The position numbers and the translations under genes are program-made. Of a DNA stretch of 23,166 bases, positions 1 through 5,875 are shown in pieces. The notes beneath the pieces were generated by a model. The model saw nothing but the letters and a program-made list of their open reading frames with translations. It searched no databases and was not told the DNA's origin. Position 1 is the stretch's first letter; every line of letters begins with the position of its first letter. Location: positions 1 through 23,166 of IMG/VR virus record IMGVR_UViG_3300027908_000001. One strand, written 5' to 3'. The DNA is from a virus.

Positions 1-63
1 GCCCGCTTACCGTCCATCTCTGCGACTTACGTCGCCAGCATTTGGTCGGTGCGCTGCGGCAAA
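1..63. other. window edge, no gene seen
   Basis: No convincing coding frame or tRNA. The minus strand contains a small hairpin GCGAC-GTAA-GTCGC (22-35) with a GNRA-type loop. It may belong to a further structured RNA or tRNA cut by the window edge. Confidence 0.3.
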
Positions 64-154
64 TGGCGGAAGGGGTGAGAGTCGAACTCACAGCCCGCTT
101 GCGCGGACCACCGTTTTCGAGACGGGATGACTTAGCCAATGTGCGAACCCTTCC
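64..154 (-). tRNA. tRNA-Ser (anticodon CGA), CCA encoded
   Basis: Read on the minus strand, this 91-nt stretch folds as a class II tRNA. The seven-base acceptor stem is GGAAGGG/CCCTTCC, followed by discriminator G and an encoded CCA. The anticodon loop is CTCGAAA on a CCGT/ACGG stem, giving anticodon CGA, which reads the serine codon UCG. A long variable arm (GTCCGCGCAAGCGGGC) is typical of tRNA-Ser. The T arm is GTGAG-TTCGACT-CTCAC. It lies at the 3' end of a long gene-free stretch and would be the last element of that transcript. Phages often carry tRNAs to supplement codons that are rarer in the host. No second tRNA is visible in the remaining 63 bases to the window edge. Confidence 0.93.
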
Positions 155-287
155 ACTGAAATTGTGCGGGGCCGGTTTTACGCGGCTCCCGCATTTTGGG
201 AAATTTTTTTGCTCGGTGTCGTCGTTCGCTCCCCCGAAGTAAATCGGGCTCATCGCGGACCAGTTTCCGAGGGCGCAATTTGGGCAT
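132..287 (-). CDS. possible 51-residue basic protein overlapping the tRNA
   Basis: A short minus-strand frame starts at ATG 287, preceded by AGGTGAAGG, a plausible ribosome binding site about 4 to 8 bases upstream. It encodes 51 residues rich in Arg and Lys (MPKLRPRKLVRDEPDLL...). The last codons run into the 5' half of the tRNA-Ser gene, and the stop TAA falls in its D loop. Overlap of a real gene with a tRNA on the same strand is unusual. The surrounding stretch also looks like structured RNA, so this may be a chance frame. No family recognised. Confidence 0.22.
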   Translation of the reverse strand: MPKLRPRKLVRDEPDLLRGSERRHRAKKFPKMREPRKTGPAQFQWKGSHIG

Positions 288-423
288 CGCGCCTTCACCT
301 GCCGTTGTGTCCCGGCCATATTTGACCGGGTTTGGTTCACTTCGAGTCTTCTGGCCTATCGGCCTGCTCAAAGACCGGACAAACGCTCCGGTGGTCCGTG
401 TCGCCGACGGACCGCGGTTACTA
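155..423 (-). other. gene-free stretch with tandem stem-loops upstream of tRNA
   Basis: Apart from the doubtful 51-residue frame, no gene is seen here. Several inverted repeats follow one another: ACCGGA/TCCGGT (374-392) abuts GGTCCGT/ACGGACC (393-413). Others are GGCC-TATC-GGCC (353-364), CCCGG/CCGGG (311-330) and GGCGC/GCGCC (272-293). The density of paired segments suggests structured RNA, possibly continuous with the elements at 424-660 and 699-1021, and processed upstream of the tRNA. No known class is identified by eye. Confidence 0.35.
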
Positions 424-460
424 CAAAAATCAAAAACCCCACTCTTTTCGGAGCGGGGTT
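424..460 (-). terminator. Rho-independent terminator (minus strand)
   Basis: The minus strand reads AACCCCGCTC-CGAAAA-GAGTGGGGTT, a ten-base-pair stem with one G-U pair. It is followed directly by TTTGATTTTT. This is a textbook intrinsic terminator for minus-strand transcription. It closes the structured segment to its right, although the tRNA lies beyond it, so read-through or a further promoter is needed for the tRNA. Confidence 0.78.
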
Positions 461-660
461 CGTCTAACCGAAAATGACTATACCCCTACCCCGTTCCCTC
501 CGCTGGCGTTTCGAGTGCCAGTGACATGCAATCATTCACCGGCTGATTCCGCCAACTGACGGAATACGAAAACGACCTGCCCCCGCGCTCAGCGGTCGGT
601 CGCTTGCTCAAATGTTGTCGTGTTATTCTCACTGTGTTTTCCTGTAACTCTCGTCACAAT
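461..660 (-). ncRNA. candidate structured RNA ending at the 424-460 terminator
   Basis: No protein gene fits here. On the minus strand the stretch contains ATTCCG/CGGAAT (546-565), CTGGC/GCCAG (503-521), GTGA/TCAC (521-538) and ends at the strong terminator at 424-460. A TTGACC at about 671-676 could be part of a promoter, but no good -10 follows, so the 5' end is unknown. It may be an independent small RNA or the 3' domain of one long RNA that includes 699-1021. No family is recognised. Confidence 0.3.
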
Positions 661-698
661 ACGCCTAGACGGGTCAACGCGCAAGTGAAAAATGAAAC

Positions 699-1021
699 TA
701 TTTTCGGAAAAGAATCAGGCCCCGAACTTTCGCCCGGAGCCTGACCCTCACCAAACCTCATCCCGCTTGCGAGCGCTTACGCAGGACTCAACGTTCGTCG
801 CCATCTCACGCGGGGCAATCCCGGATGTCCAGCCCCACGCTGCATCGTCCTCGGGCCGGTCCCCTACTGTGCTCGCTAGAGCGTCCGATGGGGCGCGGAC
901 GAAACGCGCGGCCTTGCGGCTGAAACCCCATCACCAACCCCGAAGGCTGGCTCCTCGTTCCGAAGAACAAGCAGGACTCGGTACTATGAACGAACTACAC
1001 TACTGAGGGCATGTGCCCTCG
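699..1021 (-). ncRNA. candidate structured non-coding RNA, about 320 nt
   Basis: This gene-free stretch is rich in well-formed helices on the minus strand. In order they are: GAGGGC-ACAT-GCCCTC (1005-1020); a seven-pair stem closed by C(TTCG)G (954-971); a second stem closed by C(TTCG)G (934-950); a GATGGGG/CCCCATC helix (887-893 with 926-932) enclosing smaller hairpins, one with a GCAA loop; a nine-pair GCGTGGGGC/GCCCCGCGT helix (808-840); and finally a 13-pair hairpin with a GAAA loop (715-744) followed by TTCTTTT, which looks like a terminator. Two C(UUCG)G loops and GNRA loops are hallmarks of folded RNA. It sits directly downstream of the 303-residue gene and upstream of tRNA-Ser. Class unknown. 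Large phage RNAs such as GOLLD or ROOL occupy similar positions. Confidence 0.48.
702..744 (-). terminator. terminator-like GAAA hairpin
   Basis: On the minus strand TCAGGCTCCGGGC and GTTCGGGGCCTGA pair over 13 positions, with G-U pairs, around a GAAA loop. A U-rich run (TTCTTTTCC) follows immediately. It either terminates the structured RNA at 699-1021 or forms an internal domain of a longer one. The U run is interrupted by C, so efficiency is uncertain. Confidence 0.5.
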
Positions 1022-1034
1022 AACAGCCTCCACT

Positions 1035-1946
1035 TTACGGCAACGCGTCCACTTCGTCAAGCACTTCTTTGGGCGGTTGGCAGAAGCCAGAGAAGGCGCG
1101 CGGCAAGACCGGAGCCGATACCGCGCGCTCCTTCTTCGTGACATCGATGCCCGCTTCCCTCAGTCCCGCAGCGTCGCTGTAGTACACCTCCAAGACCGCC
1201 AGCACTTTGCCGCGCTTGAATTCCGTCTCCACAACTTTGCTCTCGCGCGCCTGACCCCAGCCAGTACCAAGGTTAAGCGCCGGTGCCGCGTTGTTGACCG
1301 CCATTACTGGCTCGCTGGCGCACCGCAACATGCCCATGGAGTGAACCGTCTTGCTCTGCATGCCATCGACGCTGCTGTGAGTGGACATCGTGAACGTACC
1401 GGTGTTGTCGCCGCACTTGTAGTACGGGCCATTGAAGTCCCAATATGGAACAGGACGAGGCCGATATGGACGCCATGGACGCCACGGCACTGGCAATGGC
1501 CAATAGTCACCGTGGTAGTGGTCGTGGTGAACTTCCTTGATGACCTCTTTGATTACCACCTTCGGCTCGGGCTTCTCGGCAATGACCATGACGCCTATCA
1601 CGCCTGCGCCCTCTGGTTGACCTTTCGAGGCCGCATACGATTTCGACTTGGCCTTGAAGATAAACTCATTTACTTGGTCGAGAGAAACACGCCAGCCCTC
1701 GAACTCCGTGGCACAAAAACCCTCGACTATGTAGCCGCGGGATTTTTCCGTTGCCTTGTTCCCGTCAATAATCCCGAGTCCATCAATCGCCGGAATGACC
1801 AGCACCTTAGTGGCGCTATTATTTCGGAATTTCAGGGTGAATCGAGACCCTTTTCTACCCTCGATTAACGTGAGGCCGGATTGACCATACTCTTCGGTGG
1901 GGCGACCGTTTACGCAGACTTGCAACTCAAACAGACCTGACTTCAT
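1035..1946 (-). CDS. unknown protein with N-terminal conserved domain and His/Pro-rich linker
   Basis: The start at 1946 is chosen over an upstream ATG at 1982 because AAAGGAG lies five bases before it. The 303-residue product has three parts. Residues 1 to about 125 look like a compact beta-rich domain (VNGRPTEEYGQSG, LTLIEGRKGSRF, VLVIPAIDGLGIIDG, GVIGVMVI). I associate this pattern with widespread uncharacterised bacterial proteins, but I cannot name a family. Residues about 138-170 form a linker rich in His, then Pro, Trp and Arg (HHDHYHGDYWPLP). The C-terminal part (about 175-303) has scattered cysteines and no recognised fold. No signal peptide or membrane segment is seen. It follows the HNH gene after about 70 bases that contain two small hairpins with TTG loops. 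A structural or host-interaction role is possible but unsupported. Confidence 0.8.
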   Translation of the reverse strand: MKSGLFELQVCVNGRPTEEYGQSGLTLIEGRKGSRFTLKFRNNSATKVLVIPAIDGLGIIDGNKATEKSRGYIVEGFCATEFEGWRVSLDQVNEFIFKAKSKSYAASKGQPEGAGVIGVMVIAEKPEPKVVIKEVIKEVHHDHYHGDYWPLPVPWRPWRPYRPRPVPYWDFNGPYYKCGDNTGTFTMSTHSSVDGMQSKTVHSMGMLRCASEPVMAVNNAAPALNLGTGWGQARESKVVETEFKRGKVLAVLEVYYSDAAGLREAGIDVTKKERAVSAPVLPRAFSGFCQPPKEVLDEVDALP

Positions 1947-2015
1947 AACTGCTCCTTTGCCGCACAATGCGGACTTTTTCATGTCAGAGACACAATGTCT
2001 AAGACTGTAGGTACT

Positions 2016-2738
2016 TTACGCCCCACCGATAATTTTGTCAATCGGTTTTTGCTGTCCAGCAATAGCGCCGCAATATTTCACAAAGAGAGGCTCAGGCAGG
2101 TCTCCCTTCATCATGTTTACAATTTTATGTACCCACTGTACGTTGTCCTCGGTATACCCTCCATCTGCATCTATTCGGTCGAGCGACGCCGTCCTCTGTC
2201 CCCTCGCGGTATGCAGCATGATTGGCACGCCTGAAATGGCACAAAGCTTTCCCTGAGAGAGATAGAGATTCCATAGGAAATCACAGGAAAGATTGAACTC
2301 CAGATATCGCAATCTTGCACCCCGACGGAGACTGCTCATGTAGCCTTTGCTTAATGATTCTTTGGATGCGGTGAAAGAGCAATTTGGACAGCTTGTTACA
2401 TCTCCGCTCATCAATACCGCCCGACAGGCTCTTATTTCTTTACCGCATTTGCACCGGCAAACCCAGTGACTTCTTCCCCAATTTTCCGAGGCGCATTCCG
2501 CTCTGCCAATTACTGTCAATAGGCCAAATCTTCTACCAGAGAAAGAAGCCAGAATGACCCCAGTGGCTTCCTTTTTGGTTCTAGTATTTATGCCATGATG
2601 GCGCAAAATCTCCGAGATGTACCTTCTCGGGGTGTGCAATAACTTTGAAATGTAGTCTAGCGTCCGTAGTTCTACGAGATAGAGATGCTTGATTTCTTCA
2701 AGCCTTTGGTCGGCGCGGTCGTATACTGTAGTGGGCAT
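2016..2738 (-). CDS. free-standing HNH endonuclease (probable homing endonuclease)
   Basis: This 240-residue protein has a helical N-terminus (about 10-52) that could be a DNA-binding helix-turn-helix. A zinc-binding segment follows with CxC at 94-96 and CxxC at 117-120. The C-terminal HNH core is at about 166-211 (CAISG..., then LDRIDADGGYTEDNVQWVHK), where the Asp-Arg-Ile-Asp and Asn-Val-Gln-Trp-Val-His elements match HNH homing nucleases of phages. Such enzymes cut a defined site in a sister genome and spread by repair. Base composition is clearly more AT-rich than its neighbours, as expected of a recent arrival. It has its own ribosome binding site (AGGAG) inside a hairpin rather than the usual overlap with the gene upstream. 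It appears intact. Confidence 0.88.
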   Translation of the reverse strand: MPTTVYDRADQRLEEIKHLYLVELRTLDYISKLLHTPRRYISEILRHHGINTRTKKEATGVILASFSGRRFGLLTVIGRAECASENWGRSHWVCRCKCGKEIRACRAVLMSGDVTSCPNCSFTASKESLSKGYMSSLRRGARLRYLEFNLSCDFLWNLYLSQGKLCAISGVPIMLHTARGQRTASLDRIDADGGYTEDNVQWVHKIVNMMKGDLPEPLFVKYCGAIAGQQKPIDKIIGGA

Positions 2739-2775
2739 AACATAAGTCTCCTGTGACTTGTTTGGGTGTTATGCC
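2734..2775 (-). promoter_or_regulatory. hairpin burying the HNH start codon and ribosome binding site
   Basis: Nine bases (GGCATAACA/TGTTATGCC, 2734-2742 and 2767-2775) form a perfect inverted repeat, and the HNH ATG (2736-2738) is inside the stem. The loop holds a second stem, AAGTC/GACTT (2744-2748 and 2755-2759), around ACAGGA, part of the Shine-Dalgarno site. Folding would block translation, so this looks like an expression brake on the nuclease. Confidence 0.55.
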
Positions 2776-2791
2776 TCACTACTGAGGACTT

Positions 2792-2866
2792 TCAGTGCCA
2801 GCGTCCCAGTTCCGCCAGCACCGACACTTTACGGCCTGTGCCGCAGAAAATCAAGTGGAATCTCAC
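2792..2866 (-). CDS. possible 24-residue peptide gene
   Basis: A 24-codon frame begins with GTG at 2866, overlapping the stop of the upstream zinc-type gene as GTGA, the same coupling used by many genes here. The peptide (MRFHLIFCGTGRKV...) is basic and ends at TGA 2792. It fills most of the gap before the HNH gene. No family, and the length is short, so this is tentative. Confidence 0.25.
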   Translation of the reverse strand: MRFHLIFCGTGRKVSVLAELGRWH

Positions 2867-3051
2867 GGCATCGGTTTTTGAGGAGCATACTTCCATTGGC
2901 CCTTCATGGATTTCCGGCAGGCCGCACACAGGCGTGTCGGCTTGTGCTCAAACGCATTGACCCGCATCGGCAGGCGCAGATAAACCGACTTGACGTATCC
3001 TGAACAGTTGCCGCTCAGGTTCGGGTTTTCGCAAACCAGTTTTTCATCCAT
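2863..3051 (-). CDS. small cysteine-rich protein, possibly zinc-binding
   Basis: The gene encodes about 62 residues. I place the start at 3051, because AAGGAG lies ten bases upstream of that ATG, whereas the in-frame ATG at 3060 would lie only one base from it. The 3051 ATG also overlaps the previous gene's stop (ATGGATGA). The product begins MDEKLVCENPN and carries four cysteines arranged as two well-separated pairs, with LCAACRKS near the C-terminus. Such spacing suggests a zinc-stabilised mini-domain. It is part of a run of small coupled genes below the NAD genes. Function unknown. Confidence 0.66.
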   Translation of the reverse strand: MDEKLVCENPNLSGNCSGYVKSVYLRLPMRVNAFEHKPTRLCAACRKSMKGQWKYAPQKPMP

Positions 3052-3235
3052 GATACCCATACTCCTTACACTTCGATTCCATTATCGGCACCGCCTTTCC
3101 CTCCATAGACCCCTTGGCATGCTGCCAGCAGACCGGCAGTCGTGAGGATGGAAGCATCAGCGTGGCCCGGCGCTTACAGCCTTCTCGATTGACGATGTTG
3201 CGGCGAGCATAGCCGAGTTGCGCATGGCATGTCAC
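3044..3235 (-). CDS. small unknown protein (63 residues)
   Basis: The start ATG at 3235 overlaps the stop of the preceding gene by four bases (ATGA). The product is basic, with cysteines at the N-terminus and in a CKRRATLMLPSSRLPVCWQHAKG segment, where Cys-x-Cys/His spacing could bind zinc. No family is recognised. It is translationally coupled to both neighbours, which supports it being real. Confidence 0.66.
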   Translation of the reverse strand: MTCHAQLGYARRNIVNREGCKRRATLMLPSSRLPVCWQHAKGSMEGKAVPIMESKCKEYGYHG

Positions 3236-3450
3236 TGGCGTTCAGACTCCAATTCCAGCTTCCGCAGGCACTTCTTGCAATCCGTCCGCCCAATGTCGTC
3301 CGTCTCCGGCGTGAAGCTCGCTACCGCCAGAATAATCGGCTGCCCGCAGAGTGTCAGGTTGGAATCGTGCGTCGCGTGCCATCTGGTCCAGTCGAACTCT
3401 CTGCGAACCATCCGTCGAGCCCATCGCACCGCATGGGATTCAGTATTCAC
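3232..3450 (-). CDS. small zinc-ribbon-like protein (72 residues)
   Basis: Starts with GTG at 3450, inside the end of the 58-residue gene upstream. The pattern HATHDSNLTLCGQPI followed by RTDCKKCLRKLE near the C-terminus resembles small phage proteins with one His/Cys pair and one CxxC knuckle. That suggests a single zinc site, probably for nucleic acid or protein contacts. Function unknown. The four-base overlap with the next gene indicates co-translation. Confidence 0.68.
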   Translation of the reverse strand: MNTESHAVRWARRMVRREFDWTRWHATHDSNLTLCGQPIILAVASFTPETDDIGRTDCKKCLRKLELESERQ

Positions 3451-3616
3451 AAGGTTTTACATTCGGCGGTTGAAAAAGCGGACACCAGTTGGCGCGATTC
3501 CCCCATATGATTTTTACAACCGCCATTCGACTGAATCCGGCTCGACGATAAAACTGAATCCAGAGGCGCATCAGGCCCGGCTGCCGGTAGGCGTTGATGC
3601 TCCACTGATAATTCAT
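3440..3616 (-). CDS. small unknown protein (58 residues) coupled to nadV-like gene
   Basis: ATG at 3616 overlaps the stop of the nicotinamide phosphoribosyltransferase-like gene as ATGA. The frame then runs 58 codons to TGA at 3440, overlapping the GTG start of the next gene. The product is basic and aromatic (MNYQWSINAYRQPG...), with WCP and a C-terminal CEY. No domain recognised. It fills an otherwise empty gap and follows the coupling pattern of the operon, so it is likely translated. Confidence 0.58.
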   Translation of the reverse strand: MNYQWSINAYRQPGLMRLWIQFYRRAGFSRMAVVKIIWGNRANWCPLFQPPNVKPCEY

Positions 3617-5067
3617 GCCGCCGCCAGCCGCGCCCGGATGTTGGCAAGCGTGTCGTCCACGATGAGGTTGCCGTCATCGAAGACCGTGCGCAGTTCGCCT
3701 TCCCGCTCCTGTTCGGGTGTGCATTTGTCGTACAACACGAACTTGCCGCCTTCCTTCCGAACGCAGAGCAGGCCGGTCGCCGACTTTTTCATGCCGTCAT
3801 CGGTAATCGGGTCTTTGAAGATGTCCATAGCTTGGCCGTTGATTTGCACCCATGTGGCTTTGATGGCCGTTCCGAACGTGTCGCGGGTGTTGAATTGGAA
3901 TGTGAAGCTGCCCACGCCTAGGACAACTTGCGAGGCGAATCCCTTGGCCTTGAGACGTTCGGAGATTTCCTTGGCGCGAGAGAGGTTGATGGAATCGCCA
4001 TAGATGGCACCGACGTGGCTATCCAGAACGCGGTATCCTTTGGCGTTGGTCGTGCCGCCGAATACATCCCAGAGACATTCGACGACGCCTTTGCGGTCGG
4101 CCTCGCTAATGCCGTGCGGGTTGCCGCAGATGATTTGCACTGGGTCCCCACTGTCAGGCCGAATTACGAGCTTGCCATCGCGAGCCATGATTTCCGATTT
4201 CAGGGATGGCAGTATCTTGGTCAATACCGAAAACAAATCCCACGTGTCACTGACCACCGAGAGAATGCCTTTCGGATGAACTTCCGTCAGCAATCGCTTG
4301 AATGTATCGAACTCGCCATCCTTCCGCCCACTGCACATTACGCTGTGCTCGGTTGCGGCCACGCTGCCGCCGACCAACTCCTTCTCGCAATCGGCGTTGT
4401 AGTATTGCTCCAGCCCGTCGATGGCCGGGATGGTATCGGTACCAGTGAAGCTAAGGAGGTGACCCATGCCGGACAATACCGCGCTCTCGAACGAACTCAT
4501 GCCGCGGAAGCTGAAATCATGCGCCTGCCATTGGACGAATTCTGGTGGCATGCCGGTTTCTTCGGCGTAGTGGTTCAGGAGCTTGCGGTACTCATGGGCC
4601 AGCGTTGCCGAGGTGCATGCTTGCCAGATGCTACAGGACATGAGCGTCTCGAAGAAGTTGGTGAGCCAGTAGAATTCATCGAAGGTATTGACGATAGTAA
4701 GGCAGGGCACGCGCATTGGCACAAGACTGCCCTCGGGCAACGCTTTGATGCGAATCGGCAGGTAGCCGAGGTCGTGCAGCGATGCCACATGCTCATAAGT
4801 CGGCAGCGGCCCGATGGAGTTCTTGATGCGCCGCTCATAAGCCTTCATCACTTTGTACTTGGATTGACAGAAGAAATTGCGCTGCATGTCTTCCATTAAA
4901 TAAGCCTTGATGAAATATTGCAGGCCGAAGAACACCATCTCCTCGATGCCTTGCAGCCGTGACTTTCTGGCGGTGTAATTGCTGTAAACCCTTTGGGTGC
5001 CCGGGGGATACTGGAACGGATGAGAAATTTTGTAAAAATCGGTCCTGAGAAATGGCATCATATCCAT
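3613..5067 (-). CDS. nadV: nicotinamide phosphoribosyltransferase-like protein (NadV/NAMPT family; possible Namat)
   Basis: The 484-residue product has the usual length and landmarks of NAMPT/NadV. These are HDFSFRGMSS (183-192, substrate-binding Arg), TGTDT (208-212), TEHSVM with catalytic-type His241, IRPDSGDP (302-309, phosphoribosyl site), and a C-terminal NGQAMDIFKDPITDD segment. Known enzymes join nicotinamide to PRPP to give NMN. In the phage NARP1 pathway a homologue (Namat) joins nicotinamide to ADP-ribose pyrophosphate and so makes NAD+ in one step. The start at 5067 overlaps the end of the PRPP-synthetase-like gene, so the two are translationally coupled. No NMN adenylyltransferase is seen in this window, which is why the Namat reading is attractive. 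Sequence reading alone cannot decide between them. Confidence 0.93.
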   Translation of the reverse strand: MDMMPFLRTDFYKISHPFQYPPGTQRVYSNYTARKSRLQGIEEMVFFGLQYFIKAYLMEDMQRNFFCQSKYKVMKAYERRIKNSIGPLPTYEHVASLHDLGYLPIRIKALPEGSLVPMRVPCLTIVNTFDEFYWLTNFFETLMSCSIWQACTSATLAHEYRKLLNHYAEETGMPPEFVQWQAHDFSFRGMSSFESAVLSGMGHLLSFTGTDTIPAIDGLEQYYNADCEKELVGGSVAATEHSVMCSGRKDGEFDTFKRLLTEVHPKGILSVVSDTWDLFSVLTKILPSLKSEIMARDGKLVIRPDSGDPVQIICGNPHGISEADRKGVVECLWDVFGGTTNAKGYRVLDSHVGAIYGDSINLSRAKEISERLKAKGFASQVVLGVGSFTFQFNTRDTFGTAIKATWVQINGQAMDIFKDPITDDGMKKSATGLLCVRKEGGKFVLYDKCTPEQEREGELRTVFDDGNLIVDDTLANIRARLAAA

Positions 5068-5867
5068 AGCGGGAATCTTCCTTCGAGGTTGATGGTGGTC
5101 ACGAAACCTTTGGCATCCGGGTGATTGGCGTAGCTGTCGGTCGTGATGATGTGCTGATAGTAGCGTCCGAGGTCATCGAAGCCTCGGGAGAAAATGCCGT
5201 GGCTGACGATGAGCGTCAGATGTTTCGGTTTGATTTGGTCGCCGATGGCCATGAACGTCGCGCCGCCGTCGCAGATGTCGTCGATGACCACGCAGTTGCG
5301 GCCGGTGCAAACATCCGGCTCGACCACCTTCAACTTGACGTGACCATCCGTGTCCCGTTTCTTGAAGCAGTACGTCACTTCCTTGATGCGCGGATTCCAT
5401 TCCAGATACTTGGTCACCTTCTTGACCGCCCCGGCGTCCGGGCATATCAGCACGGCGTTGTCTTTTTCGTAGGCTTGCACCAAGGCGATGTTGGAAACGT
5501 TTTGGGAACGGCTGATGAGTTGTAGCGCCACTTCGCTGTGGACATCGAACAATAACACCTTCTCGAATCCGCAGGAGTTTATGAGGTCGGCCACGACTTT
5601 CAGGTCGATGCTGTCACCCGCCTGCATGACGCGGTCGTAGCGCGCGCCCATGAGATAGGGGATAACGAGTTCTCGCTTGTACGCGAACACGTTGTCCAGC
5701 GCGTTGGAGACCTGCAACAGGTGCATCATCTCCAGACTGGACCGTATCGGGCAGATGACGCGCACGTCGTCGCCGTCGGAGATGCCGGAAATTCGGACGT
5801 GAGGTTGGTTATCGGGAAAGAGGATGAAGCTTACGCCGCGCTGCTTGCCGACATCGATGGTTCTCAT
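5058..5867 (-). CDS. prs: ribose-phosphate pyrophosphokinase-like protein (Prs family; possible Adps)
   Basis: The 269-residue protein is shorter than cellular PRPP synthetases (about 315). It keeps the family frame: IPYLMGARYDR (69-79), the FDVHS metal/ATP region (107-111), CPDAGAVKK (142-150) and the PRPP-site motif VVIDDICDGGATF (193-205). Cellular enzymes make PRPP from ribose 5-phosphate and ATP. Phage homologues in NARP1 (Adps) instead pyrophosphorylate ADP-ribose. In canonical Prs the segment after ARQDR reads REPISAK; here the region is MQAGDSIDLK, as in other phage members. It forms a coupled pair with the downstream nadV-like gene. A candidate promoter places transcription start almost at the ATG, and no Shine-Dalgarno is seen. 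Confidence 0.9.
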   Translation of the reverse strand: MRTIDVGKQRGVSFILFPDNQPHVRISGISDGDDVRVICPIRSSLEMMHLLQVSNALDNVFAYKRELVIPYLMGARYDRVMQAGDSIDLKVVADLINSCGFEKVLLFDVHSEVALQLISRSQNVSNIALVQAYEKDNAVLICPDAGAVKKVTKYLEWNPRIKEVTYCFKKRDTDGHVKLKVVEPDVCTGRNCVVIDDICDGGATFMAIGDQIKPKHLTLIVSHGIFSRGFDDLGRYYQHIITTDSYANHPDAKGFVTTINLEGRFPLWI

Positions 5868-5875
5868 GAGAGATA

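Noticed and set aside
173-218. Plus-strand terminator-like CTCCCGCATTTTGGGA followed by T run
   Set aside because: The stem is only four or five pairs, and there is no plus-strand gene for it to serve.
747-931. Minus-strand open frame (…PEDDAAWGWTSGIAPREMATNVESC…) through the structured RNA
   Set aside because: Reads rather like protein, but has no start codon with a ribosome binding site before a late internal ATG, and the bases are better explained by RNA helices.
781-980. Repeated GCAGGACTC at 781-789 and 971-979
   Set aside because: Nine bases only; noted as possible RNA symmetry but not above chance.
692-1006. Plus-strand frame of 104 codons in the structured region
   Set aside because: No ribosome binding site, Ser/Pro/Arg-rich shadow-like composition, opposite to all other genes, and it overlaps the strong hairpins read on the minus strand.
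998-2787. Direct repeat CACTACTGAGG at 998-1008 and 2777-2787 flanking the HNH and 303-residue genes
   Set aside because: An 11-base repeat is expected many times by chance in a window this size, and the ends show no other element features.
3928-4899. Long plus-strand frame opposite the nadV-like gene
   Set aside because: Antisense shadow of a gene with clear family motifs.
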